Positions 26,460 to 34,981 of a stretch of DNA of 64,000 nt are shown here, in pieces; the first letter of the stretch is position 1, and each line of letters opens with the position of its first letter. This stretch comes from Nitrincola lacisaponensis (GTDB taxonomy: Bacteria; Pseudomonadota; Gammaproteobacteria; Pseudomonadales; Balneatricaceae): NCBI RefSeq assembly GCF_000691225.1, contig NZ_JMSZ01000016.1, positions 124,001-188,000 of the forward strand, written 5' to 3'. Under the pieces are notes generated by a model. The model saw nothing but the letters and a program-made list of their open reading frames with translations, was not told where the DNA came from and did no database searches. The translations under genes were made by a program, and so were the position numbers.

Positions 26460-27301
26460 TGTGACTCTCCCAGATAGACTTCAATCACTTTTTGGTTGTT
26501 TTGTACCTGATCCATACTGCCTTCTGCCAGTACACTGCCCTGATGCAGGACGGTGACCGTACGCTCTTTGCCAGCCAGCTGACGCACGAAGTCCATGTCG
26601 TGCTCGACCACCACCACCGAATGGCTTCCTGACAGAGACACCAGCAGTTCTGCGGTGCGGTCCATCTCCTGATGTGTCATGCCGGCGACGGGTTCATCGA
26701 CCAGTAGCAGGCGGGGTTTCTGCATCAGCAGCATGCCGATCTCCAGCCATTGCTTCTGCCCGTGTGACAGGCTGCCTGCACGCATAGCCGAATGATCTTG
26801 CAGTCCGATCAGTGTCATTACTTCATCGATGCGATCCCGCTGTTCACCCTTGAGCCTTGCAAACAGCAGGCTGAATACCAGGCGTTCATCCGGCATGGCC
26901 AGCACCAGGTTGTCGTACACACTCAGCGACTCGAATACCGTCGGTTTCTGGAACTTGCGGCCAATACCTGCCTGGGCAATGGCCGGTTCGTCCAGCTCCA
27001 GCAGATTGATGGTTTGTCCAAACCAGGCTGAACCTGTGTCCGGTTTGGTTTTGCCGGTGATGATATCCATCATGGTGGTTTTACCGGCCCCGTTCGGGCC
27101 GATAATGCAGCGCAGTTCACCATCACGGATATACAGGTTGAGATCATTGATGGCCTTGAAGCCATCGAAGCTGACCGACAGACCCTCGAGGTAGAGCAGT
27201 ATCTGTTTATCCACATTCAGCACGGGTGACGCTTGCGACTGCATGAAGGAGAACACATGGTGCTTGTCTTTGATTTCAGACAGCAGGGATGGCTGGCTCA
27301 T
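26456..27301 (-). CDS. urtD: Urea ABC transporter ATPase UrtD
   Basis: The 281-residue LivG-type ATPase has Walker A GPNGAGKTT (about residues 69-77), the segment IGRKFQKPTVFE, signature LSHGQKQWLEIGMLL and Walker B LLLVDEPVAGMT, all characteristic of UrtD. An N-terminal extension of about 30 residues precedes the nucleotide-binding domain. It overlaps urtC and urtE by four bases each, so the three are translationally coupled. Confidence 0.95.
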   Translation of the reverse strand: MSQPSLLSEIKDKHHVFSFMQSQASPVLNVDKQILLYLEGLSVSFDGFKAINDLNLYIRDGELRCIIGPNGAGKTTMMDIITGKTKPDTGSAWFGQTINLLELDEPAIAQAGIGRKFQKPTVFESLSVYDNLVLAMPDERLVFSLLFARLKGEQRDRIDEVMTLIGLQDHSAMRAGSLSHGQKQWLEIGMLLMQKPRLLLVDEPVAGMTHQEMDRTAELLVSLSGSHSVVVVEHDMDFVRQLAGKERTVTVLHQGSVLAEGSMDQVQNNQKVIEVYLGESQ

Positions 27302-28383
27302 GCGTTACCCTCCTTGCGACGTAGCAGTCCGACAATACCTTTGGGCATGAGTACTGTGACCAGTATAAAGATGGCACCCAGAGCGAACAGCCAGACATCC
27401 GGCAGTTCGGTGGTAAACCAGGTTTTTGCGTAGTTGATAAAGATGGCGCCTGCCACAGCACCATAAAGTGTTGCACGGCCACCGACAGCGACCCAGACAA
27501 CAATTTCGATGGAGTTCAGCGGCGAGAACTCGTTCGGGTTGATGATGCCGACCTGAGGTACATAAAGTGCACCGGCGACACCGGCAATCATGGCCGAGAG
27601 GGTAAACACCCATAGTTTGACGTTTTCAACCCGGTAACCCATAAAACGGGAGCGGGATTCGGCATCACGTACTGCGACACAGACCTTGCCGAGACGGCTT
27701 TGGGTGACAGAGCGGCAGAGCAGATAGCCCAGCGCCAGTGCGATAGCCGAGGCGATGAACAGGCCAACACGGGTTTCACGGGCTTGCAGATTAAAGCCGA
27801 GCAGGTCTTTAAAGTCAGTCAGGCCGTTGTTACCGCCAAAGCCCATCTCGTTGCGGAAAAATGCCAGCATCAAGGCAAAGGTGAGTGCCTGGGTGATAAT
27901 CGACAGATACACGCCGGATACACGGGAACGAAAGGCCAGTGCGCCAAAAATGAAGGCCAGCAGGCCCGGCACCAGGACGATCAGAATGGCAGCAAACCAG
28001 AACTGGTCCAGTCCCTGCCAGTACCAGGGCAGGCTGTCCCAGTTCAGAAACACCATGAAGTCTGGCAACTCCGGATGCCCGTATACACCCCGGTCACCGA
28101 TCTGACGCATCAGGTACATTCCCATCACATAGCCACCTAGTGCGAAGAAGGCACCGTGACCCAGCGTGAGGATACCGAGATAGCCCCAGACCAGGTCAAC
28201 CGACAGTGCCAGCAGGGCCAGTGTCAGGTATTTGCCCATGACTGCCACCATATAGGTGGGGATATGCAGAGGGTGATCGGATGGCAGACCGTTCAGGATC
28301 GGCACGATGATAATGGCCAGTGCCAGCAGTGCCAGTAATATCTGTCCGCCACGGTCTTGCTTGATAAGATTCCATAACAACAT
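27298..28383 (-). CDS. urtC: Urea ABC transporter permease UrtC
   Basis: The 361-residue LivM-type permease has about nine to ten membrane helices, LGHGAFFALGGYVMGMYLMRQ near residue 75-95, and a SRFMGYRVENVKLWVFTLSAMIAG region contacting the ATPase. Length and motifs agree with UrtC. It lies 3 bases behind urtB. Confidence 0.95.
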   Translation of the reverse strand: MLLWNLIKQDRGGQILLALLALAIIIVPILNGLPSDHPLHIPTYMVAVMGKYLTLALLALSVDLVWGYLGILTLGHGAFFALGGYVMGMYLMRQIGDRGVYGHPELPDFMVFLNWDSLPWYWQGLDQFWFAAILIVLVPGLLAFIFGALAFRSRVSGVYLSIITQALTFALMLAFFRNEMGFGGNNGLTDFKDLLGFNLQARETRVGLFIASAIALALGYLLCRSVTQSRLGKVCVAVRDAESRSRFMGYRVENVKLWVFTLSAMIAGVAGALYVPQVGIINPNEFSPLNSIEIVVWVAVGGRATLYGAVAGAIFINYAKTWFTTELPDVWLFALGAIFILVTVLMPKGIVGLLRRKEGNA

Positions 28384-28386
28384 GTC

Positions 28387-30015
28387 TTAATCCTCGGCGG
28401 CACGGCCACGTTGCGGGAAGAGCCCGCGTGGCTTTTTCTGAATGAAAAAGATGATAAATACCAGTACCAGAATCTTGGCCAGTACCGCGCCAGTCCAGGG
28501 TTCGACCAGCTTGGTGGCAATGCCCAGTGTCATCCCCGCGACCAGGGTGCCCCAGAGGTTACCGACACCACCAAATACCACCACCATAAAGGAGTCGATG
28601 ATGTAGGACTGACCCAGATTGGGGCCAACGTTGGTGATTTGTGACAGTGCTACCCCGGCGATTCCGGCAACCCCGGAGCCCAGACCAAAGGTCAGCATAT
28701 CCACACGCTCGGAGCGTACCCCCATGGCACGCGCCATGGCACGGTTCTGGGATACGGCACGTACCTGCAGACCCAGCGCGGTGCGTTTCAGAATCAACAG
28801 CAGGGCGAAAAACACCAGGAAACAGAACAGGATGATATACAGCCGGTTCAGGGTGATGGCGAATACCGGGTTGAACTCCAGCATGCCGCTCATCCAGCCG
28901 GGTGTTTCCACGGTGCGGTTCAGTGGTGAGAAAATGGAGCGTACGGCCTGTTGCAGTACCAGACTGATACCGAAGGTGGCCAGCAGGGTTTCCAGCGGTC
29001 GGCCATAGAGAAAACGAATGACGCCGCGTTCGATGGCAATGCCCACCAGGCCCGAGACGACAAAGGCTGCGGGGATGGCAACAAAGATCGACAGACCAAT
29101 GTGATCGGGCATCAGCTGTTGAATTACAAAGGTGGTATAGGCGCCGATCATGATCAGCTCACCATGCGCCATGTTGATCACCCCCATCACACCAAACGTG
29201 ATGGTCAGGCCGATGGCTGCCAGTACCAGTACAGAACCCAGACTGATACCAAAATAGAGCGTTTCCAGTCCTTTATAGAACTGTACCTTGTGGTCGATCT
29301 GAGTCAGTGCACGCTGGCTGAGTTCCTGTAAGGCCGGGTTCTCGGTGGATTGGGCAAACTGTGCCAGGCTGTTGCGTGCGCGAGGTTCCAGCGATTCAGA
29401 CAGGGTGTCGATGGCATCACGTTGCAGCACTTCGTTATCACTGTCGGCCAGGGTGTGAATCGCCAGGGCGACCGCCATCAGTTCACGTACCCGGTTATTC
29501 TCTTCGGTGGGGTAAGCGTCCTGTATCAGGGCGATGGTGGCGCTGTCGGCATCTCGCATCAGTTGCCGCACCGCCTGAAGTCGGATGGCCGAGGACTCGG
29601 CATTGAGGCCGGTCAGAGCCATCACACGTCGTATCTGGGTGCGCTGGGCATTGTTGACAGCAACCCGGCGGAAGTCGCGGACACGTTCAATGGTCAGTGT
29701 TTCGCCATCCAGCAGACGTTCGGCAGCACGCCCTTCTTCATGTCGTGGTACACGATAGAGGTGGCTGTCACCACGGAAGGTATAGAGCTGTCCCTCCAGC
29801 AGTTCAGCGAGTAATGACAGGGTGTCAGGGTGCATCGAATCGGCGAGAAGACTGATGGCTCGCGCTCTATCCGGTGCAGCGGAAGAGGATAACAGCGCTT
29901 CAAACTCTGCCAGGACGGGGTCACTGTCAGCGGCCTGTAAACTGGTCAGGCTGCTCAGCAGAATCAGGGTCAAGAGTCCCAGGCTGCGCAGTTGGCGCAT
30001 GATTCGGCATATCAT
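28387..30015 (-). CDS. urtB: Urea ABC transporter permease UrtB with N-terminal domain
   Basis: The 542-residue protein has a signal-like first segment and a soluble helical domain of about 210 residues with HEAT-like pieces. A LivH-type permease follows (about 240-540), including VMGVINMAHGELIMIGAYTTF and the ATPase-contact region RAMARAMGVRSERVDMLTFGLGSG. The long N-terminal domain is normal for proteobacterial UrtB. It follows urtA after a strong hairpin. Confidence 0.94.
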   Translation of the reverse strand: MICRIMRQLRSLGLLTLILLSSLTSLQAADSDPVLAEFEALLSSSAAPDRARAISLLADSMHPDTLSLLAELLEGQLYTFRGDSHLYRVPRHEEGRAAERLLDGETLTIERVRDFRRVAVNNAQRTQIRRVMALTGLNAESSAIRLQAVRQLMRDADSATIALIQDAYPTEENNRVRELMAVALAIHTLADSDNEVLQRDAIDTLSESLEPRARNSLAQFAQSTENPALQELSQRALTQIDHKVQFYKGLETLYFGISLGSVLVLAAIGLTITFGVMGVINMAHGELIMIGAYTTFVIQQLMPDHIGLSIFVAIPAAFVVSGLVGIAIERGVIRFLYGRPLETLLATFGISLVLQQAVRSIFSPLNRTVETPGWMSGMLEFNPVFAITLNRLYIILFCFLVFFALLLILKRTALGLQVRAVSQNRAMARAMGVRSERVDMLTFGLGSGVAGIAGVALSQITNVGPNLGQSYIIDSFMVVVFGGVGNLWGTLVAGMTLGIATKLVEPWTGAVLAKILVLVFIIFFIQKKPRGLFPQRGRAAED

Positions 30016-30046
30016 AATGGTGTTTCCTGAAGCTGGACTGGAAGTG

Positions 30047-30072
30047 ACCGGCCTGGCTGAATCCAGGCCGGT
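30047..30072 (-). other. Intercistronic hairpin between urtA and urtB
   Basis: ACCGGCCTGG (30047-30056) and CCAGGCCGGT (30063-30072) form a perfect 10-bp stem with a 6-base loop. No T-run follows on the transcribed strand. It probably protects urtA mRNA or reduces readthrough, so that more binding protein than permease is made. Confidence 0.75.
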
Positions 30073-30088
30073 ATTTCAAGCGATGTAC

Positions 30089-31378
30089 TTACTCGTAGCT
30101 CTGCCCGGAACAGGTCTTGGTGACGACGTTGTAGTTACCGCAGAGCAGCGGTTTGCGCCAGTCAGAGATGATGTCCTTGGAGCCTTCCAGGTAGTCAGAC
30201 CAGGCATCACCGACCACGGTGCTGGGGGTTTGCCAGACTACTTCGAACTGACCATCTGCCTGAATTTCACCAATCAGCACCGGCTTGGTGATGTGGTGGT
30301 TTGGCATCAACGCAGCATAGCTGCCAGTCAGGTTGGGTACGGTGACGCCAATAATCGCTTCCTGTACCGCTTCGGTGTCGGTGGTACCGGCTTTGTTCAC
30401 TGCCTCAACCCAGAGGTTGAAACCGATGTAGTGTGCTTCCATCGGGTCATTAGTGACGCGATTGGTGTCGCCGATGAAGTCATGCCATTTTTCGATAAAG
30501 GCATCATTTTCTTCGGTGTCGACGCTCATGAAGTAGTTCCAGGCTGCCAGGTGCCCGACCAGCGGAGCCGTATCGATACCGGAAAGCTCTTCTTCACCTA
30601 CGGAGAAGGCGATGACCGGAATATCTTCAGCAGAGACACCCTGAGCACCGAGTTCACGGTAAAAAGGTACGTTGGCATCACCGTTGATGGTGGATACAAC
30701 GGCTGTTTTCTTGCCTGCAGAGCCGAAGCGACGGATATCGGAGACAATAGTCTGCCAGTCAGAATGACCGAAAGGCGTGTAGTTGATCATGATGTCATCT
30801 TCAGCCACACCCATCTGCTTCAGATAGGCTTCCAGAATACGGTTGGTGGTACGCGGGTAAACATAGTCAGTACCCGCCAGCACCCAGCGCTCGATACCGA
30901 GTTCGTTCATCAGGTAATCCACTGCCGGGATCGCCTGCTGGTTAGGTGCTGCACCGGTATAGATGACGTTGCGTGAGGATTCTTCACCCTCATACTGGAC
31001 AGGGTAGAACAGCAGACCGTTCAGCTCTTCCACAACCGGCAGTACGGATTTGCGTGAAACCGATGTCCAGGTACCGAAAATCGCAGCAACCTGATCACGC
31101 TCCAGCAACTCACGTGCACGCTCTGCAAATAACGGCCAGTCGGATGCCGGGTCAACCACAACGGCTTCCAACTGTTTGCCCAGCAGGCCGCCTTTGGCGT
31201 TCTGTTCTTCAATCAGCATCAGCATGGTGTCTTTGAGCGTGGTTTCACTAATCGCCATGGTGCCCGACAGCGAGTGCAGTACACCCACTTTGATCGTATC
31301 CGCCTGAGCGGTGATGGCAGCAATGGACAGTGCAAGTGCGCAGGAAGCGGTTGCCAGTTTGGTCTTGATCTGTTTCAT
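30089..31378 (-). CDS. urtA: Urea ABC transporter substrate-binding protein UrtA
   Basis: The 429-residue periplasmic protein has a signal peptide ending near ITAQA (residue 26). The mature start DTIKVGVLHSLSGTMAISETTLKD is diagnostic of UrtA, as are YPVQYEGEESSRNVIYTGAAPNQQ and NYFMSVDTEENDAFIEKW. It binds urea and delivers it to UrtBC. It is the first gene of urtABCDE and has a sigma-54 promoter about 40-56 bases upstream of its ATG, with an NtrC-like site further up. Confidence 0.96.
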   Translation of the reverse strand: MKQIKTKLATASCALALSIAAITAQADTIKVGVLHSLSGTMAISETTLKDTMLMLIEEQNAKGGLLGKQLEAVVVDPASDWPLFAERARELLERDQVAAIFGTWTSVSRKSVLPVVEELNGLLFYPVQYEGEESSRNVIYTGAAPNQQAIPAVDYLMNELGIERWVLAGTDYVYPRTTNRILEAYLKQMGVAEDDIMINYTPFGHSDWQTIVSDIRRFGSAGKKTAVVSTINGDANVPFYRELGAQGVSAEDIPVIAFSVGEEELSGIDTAPLVGHLAAWNYFMSVDTEENDAFIEKWHDFIGDTNRVTNDPMEAHYIGFNLWVEAVNKAGTTDTEAVQEAIIGVTVPNLTGSYAALMPNHHITKPVLIGEIQADGQFEVVWQTPSTVVGDAWSDYLEGSKDIISDWRKPLLCGNYNVVTKTCSGQSYE

Positions 31379-31418
31379 CGGTCTGATCCTATTTGATTGA
31401 TACGTCGAATCAGATCAG

Positions 31419-31434
31419 AGCAGAATCTGTGCCA
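31419..31434 (-). promoter_or_regulatory. Sigma-54 promoter of urtABCDE
   Basis: The - strand reads TGGCACAGATTCTGCT, one mismatch from TGGCACRNNNNTTGCW (TTGC is CTGC), with correct GG/GC spacing. The predicted start point near 31408 gives a leader of about 30 bases containing AGGA before urtA. Confidence 0.78.
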
Positions 31435-31564
31435 ACTCCTGAAACGCCAGTTTTATCAGGGTGTCGTGGATGTCGCTCAGACTTTGGCAAGGGTCGTTTT
31501 CAGTGAAGGGGCGGGGTGTGCTGTGCAAAAATGGTGCGGCGCAGCAGCGTTAAGCGCACCGTCA

Positions 31565-31581
31565 GGCATCATGCTGGTGCA
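31565..31581 (-). promoter_or_regulatory. NtrC-like site upstream of urtA
   Basis: The + strand reads GGCATCATGCTGGTGCA, which matches 10 of 12 defined positions of the NtrC dyad including the whole right half GGTGCA. It lies about 140 bases upstream of the sigma-54 promoter and directly abuts the stop codon of the DUF192 gene. Confidence 0.6.
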
Positions 31582-31995
31582 TTAAGGCAGGCTGGCTTCC
31601 AGGTAGCTGCCGATCTGGATGTCGCGTTGGCTGAACCAGCCCTGATGCGTTTCCAGGGCGAAGCTGGCTGTTTGTTCGGCACAGTGCAGTTCGTCCGACA
31701 AGGGGGTCATGTCATTGAATTGCAGAATACGAAAATCCTGATCGAGGAACGCCAGTGTCAACGGAATATAGGTATTGCGCATCCAGAAACACTGGCGAGG
31801 TTGTGGGTCGAGAATAAACAGCATACCGCCGTTTTCCGGCATTTCGGTACGCCACATCAGCCCTTGTGAGCGTTGGCTGGGTGTCAGGGCGACTTCGGCA
31901 AGCAGTTGATGTTCGCCCTGTTTGAACACAATGAATTCGTTGGCCAGCAGGGTTGCAGGTAACAGCCAGAGCCATAACCAGAGCAGTCGTTTCAT
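31582..31995 (-). CDS. DUF192-family secreted protein
   Basis: The 137-residue protein has a signal peptide (cleavage near LLANE, about residue 19) and a single DUF192 domain. Its hallmarks are [23 protein letters not shown] and [17 protein letters not shown]. The function of this family is not established. Its start overlaps the trhO stop by four bases (ATGA), so it is probably cotranscribed with trhO. Confidence 0.88.
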   Translation of the reverse strand: MKRLLWLWLWLLPATLLANEFIVFKQGEHQLLAEVALTPSQRSQGLMWRTEMPENGGMLFILDPQPRQCFWMRNTYIPLTLAFLDQDFRILQFNDMTPLSDELHCAEQTASFALETHQGWFSQRDIQIGSYLEASLP

Positions 31996-32975
31996 TCTGT
32001 TTTCCGTTTCGCTGCAGCTTTACGTGCCAGTTTTTCTGCCCGGTGGCGTGCTGCGGCAGCAACCGCTTCGGCACCCAGATGGGCTTCTCCGCGCGCCTTG
32101 GCCAGCTGTATCTGCTGCTGACGAGCGGCATGGCGCTGACGTTGCGCTTCACTTTGCTGATCATGACAGTGATGACAGCTGACACCTTCCTGATAATGCG
32201 GATGCTGACGGTCCGCTTCGGACAGCGGCATGCGGCAGCCAGCGCAGAGTGCATAGTGACCCGGTTGCAGCTGGTGGTCAACGCTGACACGGTTATCGAA
32301 TACAAAACATTCACCTTGCCACAGGGATTCGCTTTCCGGTACTTCCTCCAGGTATTTCAGGATGCCACCCTGCAGATGGTAGACCTCTTCAAAACCCTGC
32401 TGTTTCAGGTAGGCGGTACTTTTTTCGCAACGGATACCACCGGTACAGAACATGGCTACTTTTTTATGCTGTGCCGGGTTGAGCTGTTGCGCGACGTATT
32501 CGGGGAACTCACGAAAGCTGTCTGTCTGCGGGTCGACAGCGCCTTTAAAAGTACCCAGGGCAATTTCATACTGATTACGGGTATCTACCAGTACTACATC
32601 CGGGTCCGAGATCAGCGCATTCCAGTCAGCCGGTTTTACATAGGTGCCTACGACCTGACGCGGATCGATACCTTCAACCCCCAGTGTCACGATCTCTTTC
32701 TTCAGCTTCACTTTGGTGCGATAGAAGGGCTGGTTGTCACTGACGGATTCCTTGTAATCGATTCCGTCAAAGCGTGTGTCTGCTGCAAACCAGTCTTTCA
32801 AGGCTGCAATCGCCGATGCGGAGCCTGCTACTGTGCCGTTGACGCCCTCTTGAGCCAGCAGCAAAGTGCCGCGGATCTGTTGCTGTTCCAACAAATTCAG
32901 CAGCCTTGGACGCAGCGTCTGGTAGTCATCCAGACGGACAAATTTATACAGTGCACAGACAAGAATTTCGGACAT
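31992..32975 (-). CDS. trhO: tRNA uridine(34) hydroxylase TrhO (YceA; rhodanese-related)
   Basis: The 327-residue protein has an N-terminal alpha/beta domain (about 1-95; [11 protein letters not shown]) and a rhodanese domain (about 125-220) with the active-site loop [17 protein letters not shown]-terminal Cys-rich segment ([16 protein letters not shown]) and a basic tail follow. TrhO makes 5-hydroxyuridine at the wobble position of tRNAs. The frame extends 20 codons further up, but the start at 32975 ([13 protein letters not shown]) matches the family. Confidence 0.93.
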   Translation of the reverse strand: MSEILVCALYKFVRLDDYQTLRPRLLNLLEQQQIRGTLLLAQEGVNGTVAGSASAIAALKDWFAADTRFDGIDYKESVSDNQPFYRTKVKLKKEIVTLGVEGIDPRQVVGTYVKPADWNALISDPDVVLVDTRNQYEIALGTFKGAVDPQTDSFREFPEYVAQQLNPAQHKKVAMFCTGGIRCEKSTAYLKQQGFEEVYHLQGGILKYLEEVPESESLWQGECFVFDNRVSVDHQLQPGHYALCAGCRMPLSEADRQHPHYQEGVSCHHCHDQQSEAQRQRHAARQQQIQLAKARGEAHLGAEAVAAAARHRAEKLARKAAAKRKTE

Positions 32976-33047
32976 GGAGCTACTCGTGGTTGATGATACC
33001 GGCAGGATCCTGGGCCGGATCAAATAGTTGATCATTTCTGTCTGCTA

Positions 33048-33836
33048 TTATATCACGCTGTCAGCCAATTGTGCGGTTTGTGCCTGGTGCCAGAGCTGGT
33101 CCAGTTGTGTCAGCCAGATGCTGACCTGCATCCAGGGATCGGCATGCGCCAGCCTCGGGAGCTGGCCTTGCAGTAGCCGCTTTTCTGCCGGACTGAGTGA
33201 CAGCATGCGGTCCAGTGCCACGGCATCAATCCAGGGGTTGCCGCAGACGGCATATTCCCAGTCGATCAGTTGTATCCCCTGGTCGGTCAACAACAGGTTA
33301 CCTGGATGAATATCCTGATGAATCAGACAGAAATGCTGAGGGTTCCAGTGTTGAGCAACATCAAGGAGTGCTGCTGTCACCGGGCAGGCGAGGCGATCTG
33401 CCAGGCTGGCATAGTGCTGGATCAGTGCCGGGTAATCCTGTGCCGGAGCCTCAATGGGCTGTTGCCAGAGGGTCAACACGGCGCTTAAAAGCTGGCTGCG
33501 CTGTGTGCCGGAAAGCGGTATTTGCAGTGGCTGTGCGCCGGGTGAGGCACGGAACAGTAAACCCTCCGGCAGGTCGAGCAACAGCTCCGGTACCCAGGTA
33601 TGGCCCTGGAGTTGCGCCAGCACACGACGTTCCAGATTCCGGTTGGCACCGGGAGGTGTTGGGCCAAACTCTCGCCAGATACAGGTCATGTCGGCTGTGC
33701 TCAGGCGCCAGTGTCGGTTACGGCTGCCTTGACCCAGATACTCAATGGTTATCGGTGCCGACAGATAGTGGTGCAGGGCATTGGGCAGTACTGCAGCAGG
33801 GGTCGTGGAGGAAAGATGGTGACTCAGTTGGGTCAT
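33048..33836 (-). CDS. APH/choline-kinase-like phosphotransferase, possibly thiamine kinase
   Basis: The 262-residue protein has the aminoglycoside-phosphotransferase fold, with the catalytic loop LIHQDIHPGNLLL (about residue 165-177) and the metal-binding LIDWEYAVCGNPWID (about 184-198). ThiK-type thiamine kinases share this fold. It is divergent from a TPP-riboswitch-controlled thiamine ABC transporter, so a thiamine-salvage kinase is the best guess. Choline or another small alcohol is possible. The start at 33836 is chosen because an earlier ATG (33857) would begin inside the opposite-strand riboswitch and lacks a ribosome-binding site. Confidence 0.72.
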   Translation of the reverse strand: MTQLSHHLSSTTPAAVLPNALHHYLSAPITIEYLGQGSRNRHWRLSTADMTCIWREFGPTPPGANRNLERRVLAQLQGHTWVPELLLDLPEGLLFRASPGAQPLQIPLSGTQRSQLLSAVLTLWQQPIEAPAQDYPALIQHYASLADRLACPVTAALLDVAQHWNPQHFCLIHQDIHPGNLLLTDQGIQLIDWEYAVCGNPWIDAVALDRMLSLSPAEKRLLQGQLPRLAHADPWMQVSIWLTQLDQLWHQAQTAQLADSVI

Positions 33837-33850
33837 GCTATACTCTGCCA

Positions 33851-33927
33851 ATCTCATCGGGGTGCCGTCAGGCTGAGAGTTTACCCGTTGAACCTGATCC
33901 AGTTAATACTGGCGTAGGAAATGAGGC
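33851..33927 (+). promoter_or_regulatory. TPP (THI-box) riboswitch
   Basis: All core pieces are present: GGGGTGCC (33859-33866), CTGAGAGT (33873-33880), ACCCGTTGAACCTGATC (33883-33899), and CTGGCGTAGGAA (33909-33920). The closing stem P1 is CTCAT (33853-33857) with ATGAG (33921-33925). It precedes thiBPQ. A downstream GCTGTC/GACAGC hairpin and the segment GCCAGTAT (33954-33961) belong to the likely expression platform. Confidence 0.96.
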
Positions 33928-33982
33928 GGCTGTCATTGGACAGCTCATCCTGTGCCAGTATCTGATGATACCGGAGTCCTGA

Positions 33983-34981
33983 GTGAATTACCTGACCTCT
34001 GCTGTTTCTGTTGTGAGCCTGATGGCTCTGCTGTTGTTTAGCGGCACTTTGTCTGCAGGTACCCTGAATGTGTATACCTACAGCAGCTTTACCAGTAGTT
34101 GGGGACCTGGTCCTGAATTGAAAACGCGCTTTGAAGCCGTCTGTGACTGTGAGCTGCGCTTTACCAGCAGTGATGATGGTGTTTCCCTGCTAAACCGTTT
34201 GCAGCTGGAAGGGGACCGTACCCGTGCAGATGTGGTACTGGGGCTGGATACCATGCTGATGCCTCAGGCACGTCGGCTGGGTCTGGTGCAGTCACATGGT
34301 TTAATACTTGAGGACTGGCCACTCAAAGCATCGCTGGATTGGCAGGATGCCCAGTTTATTCCGTTTGACTATGGTTACTTTGCATTTATCTACAACCGTC
34401 ATCAGGTGGATGATCCGGTCGACTCACTGGAGGCGTTATTGTCCAGTGATGCCAGTGTGTTGTATCAGGACCCGCGTACCAGTACACCGGGACAGGGGCT
34501 GATGCACTGGATACAGGCTGTCTATGGCGATCGTTCTGCCGATGCCTGGCAGCGTTTGGCGCGGAACACTGTGACGGTGACCAAAGGCTGGTCTGAGGCC
34601 TATGGCATGTTCCTGCAGGGTGAAGCAGATTATGTGCTCAGCTATACCACCTCTCCGGCGTATCATCAGCTGGTTGAATCCAGTGATGTCTATGTTGCCA
34701 CCCGCTTTGCTGAAGGCCATATTGCCCAGGTTGAAGTGGCTGCGATTTCTGCTTATAGCCAGAATGTAGCGCTGGCACAGGCTTTTCTGGCATTTTTGCT
34801 GGAGGCCGAGGTGCAGGCTGTTATTGCCCAGCATAACTGGATGTTGCCGGTGCGTGATGATGTGACGTTACCGGAGGTTTTTCAGCAAGCGGAACGTGAC
34901 GTGATTCAGGTGTCTGCAGATCTGGCTGACCGTCAGCGACGGGAATGGTTACAGGTTTGGCGCAGTGCTGTCAGCCGTTAA
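33983..34981 (+). CDS. thiB: Thiamine/TPP-binding periplasmic protein ThiB
   Basis: The 332-residue secreted protein has a signal peptide ending near TLSAG (about 25) and the ThiB-typical mature start LNVYTYSSFTSSWGPGP, then CDCELRFTSSDDGVSLLNRLQLEG and ADVVLGLD. It binds thiamine and its phosphates for import. The start is GTG with GGAG six bases upstream (33973-33976). It is the first gene behind the TPP riboswitch and overlaps thiP. Confidence 0.95.
   Translation: MNYLTSAVSVVSLMALLLFSGTLSAGTLNVYTYSSFTSSWGPGPELKTRFEAVCDCELRFTSSDDGVSLLNRLQLEGDRTRADVVLGLDTMLMPQARRLGLVQSHGLILEDWPLKASLDWQDAQFIPFDYGYFAFIYNRHQVDDPVDSLEALLSSDASVLYQDPRTSTPGQGLMHWIQAVYGDRSADAWQRLARNTVTVTKGWSEAYGMFLQGEADYVLSYTTSPAYHQLVESSDVYVATRFAEGHIAQVEVAAISAYSQNVALAQAFLAFLLEAEVQAVIAQHNWMLPVRDDVTLPEVFQQAERDVIQVSADLADRQRREWLQVWRSAVSR

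Noticed and set aside
25749-26477. 242-codon open frame on the + strand opposite urtE
   Set aside because: The opposite strand encodes UrtE with all ATPase motifs.
29822-30976. 384-codon open frame on the + strand opposite urtA and urtB
   Set aside because: It lies opposite two well-conserved genes, has no family features or ribosome-binding site, and is explained by codon bias of the real genes.
31953-32993. 346-codon open frame on the + strand opposite trhO
   Set aside because: The - strand frame encodes a complete TrhO with its catalytic loop; the opposite frame shows no recognisable protein.
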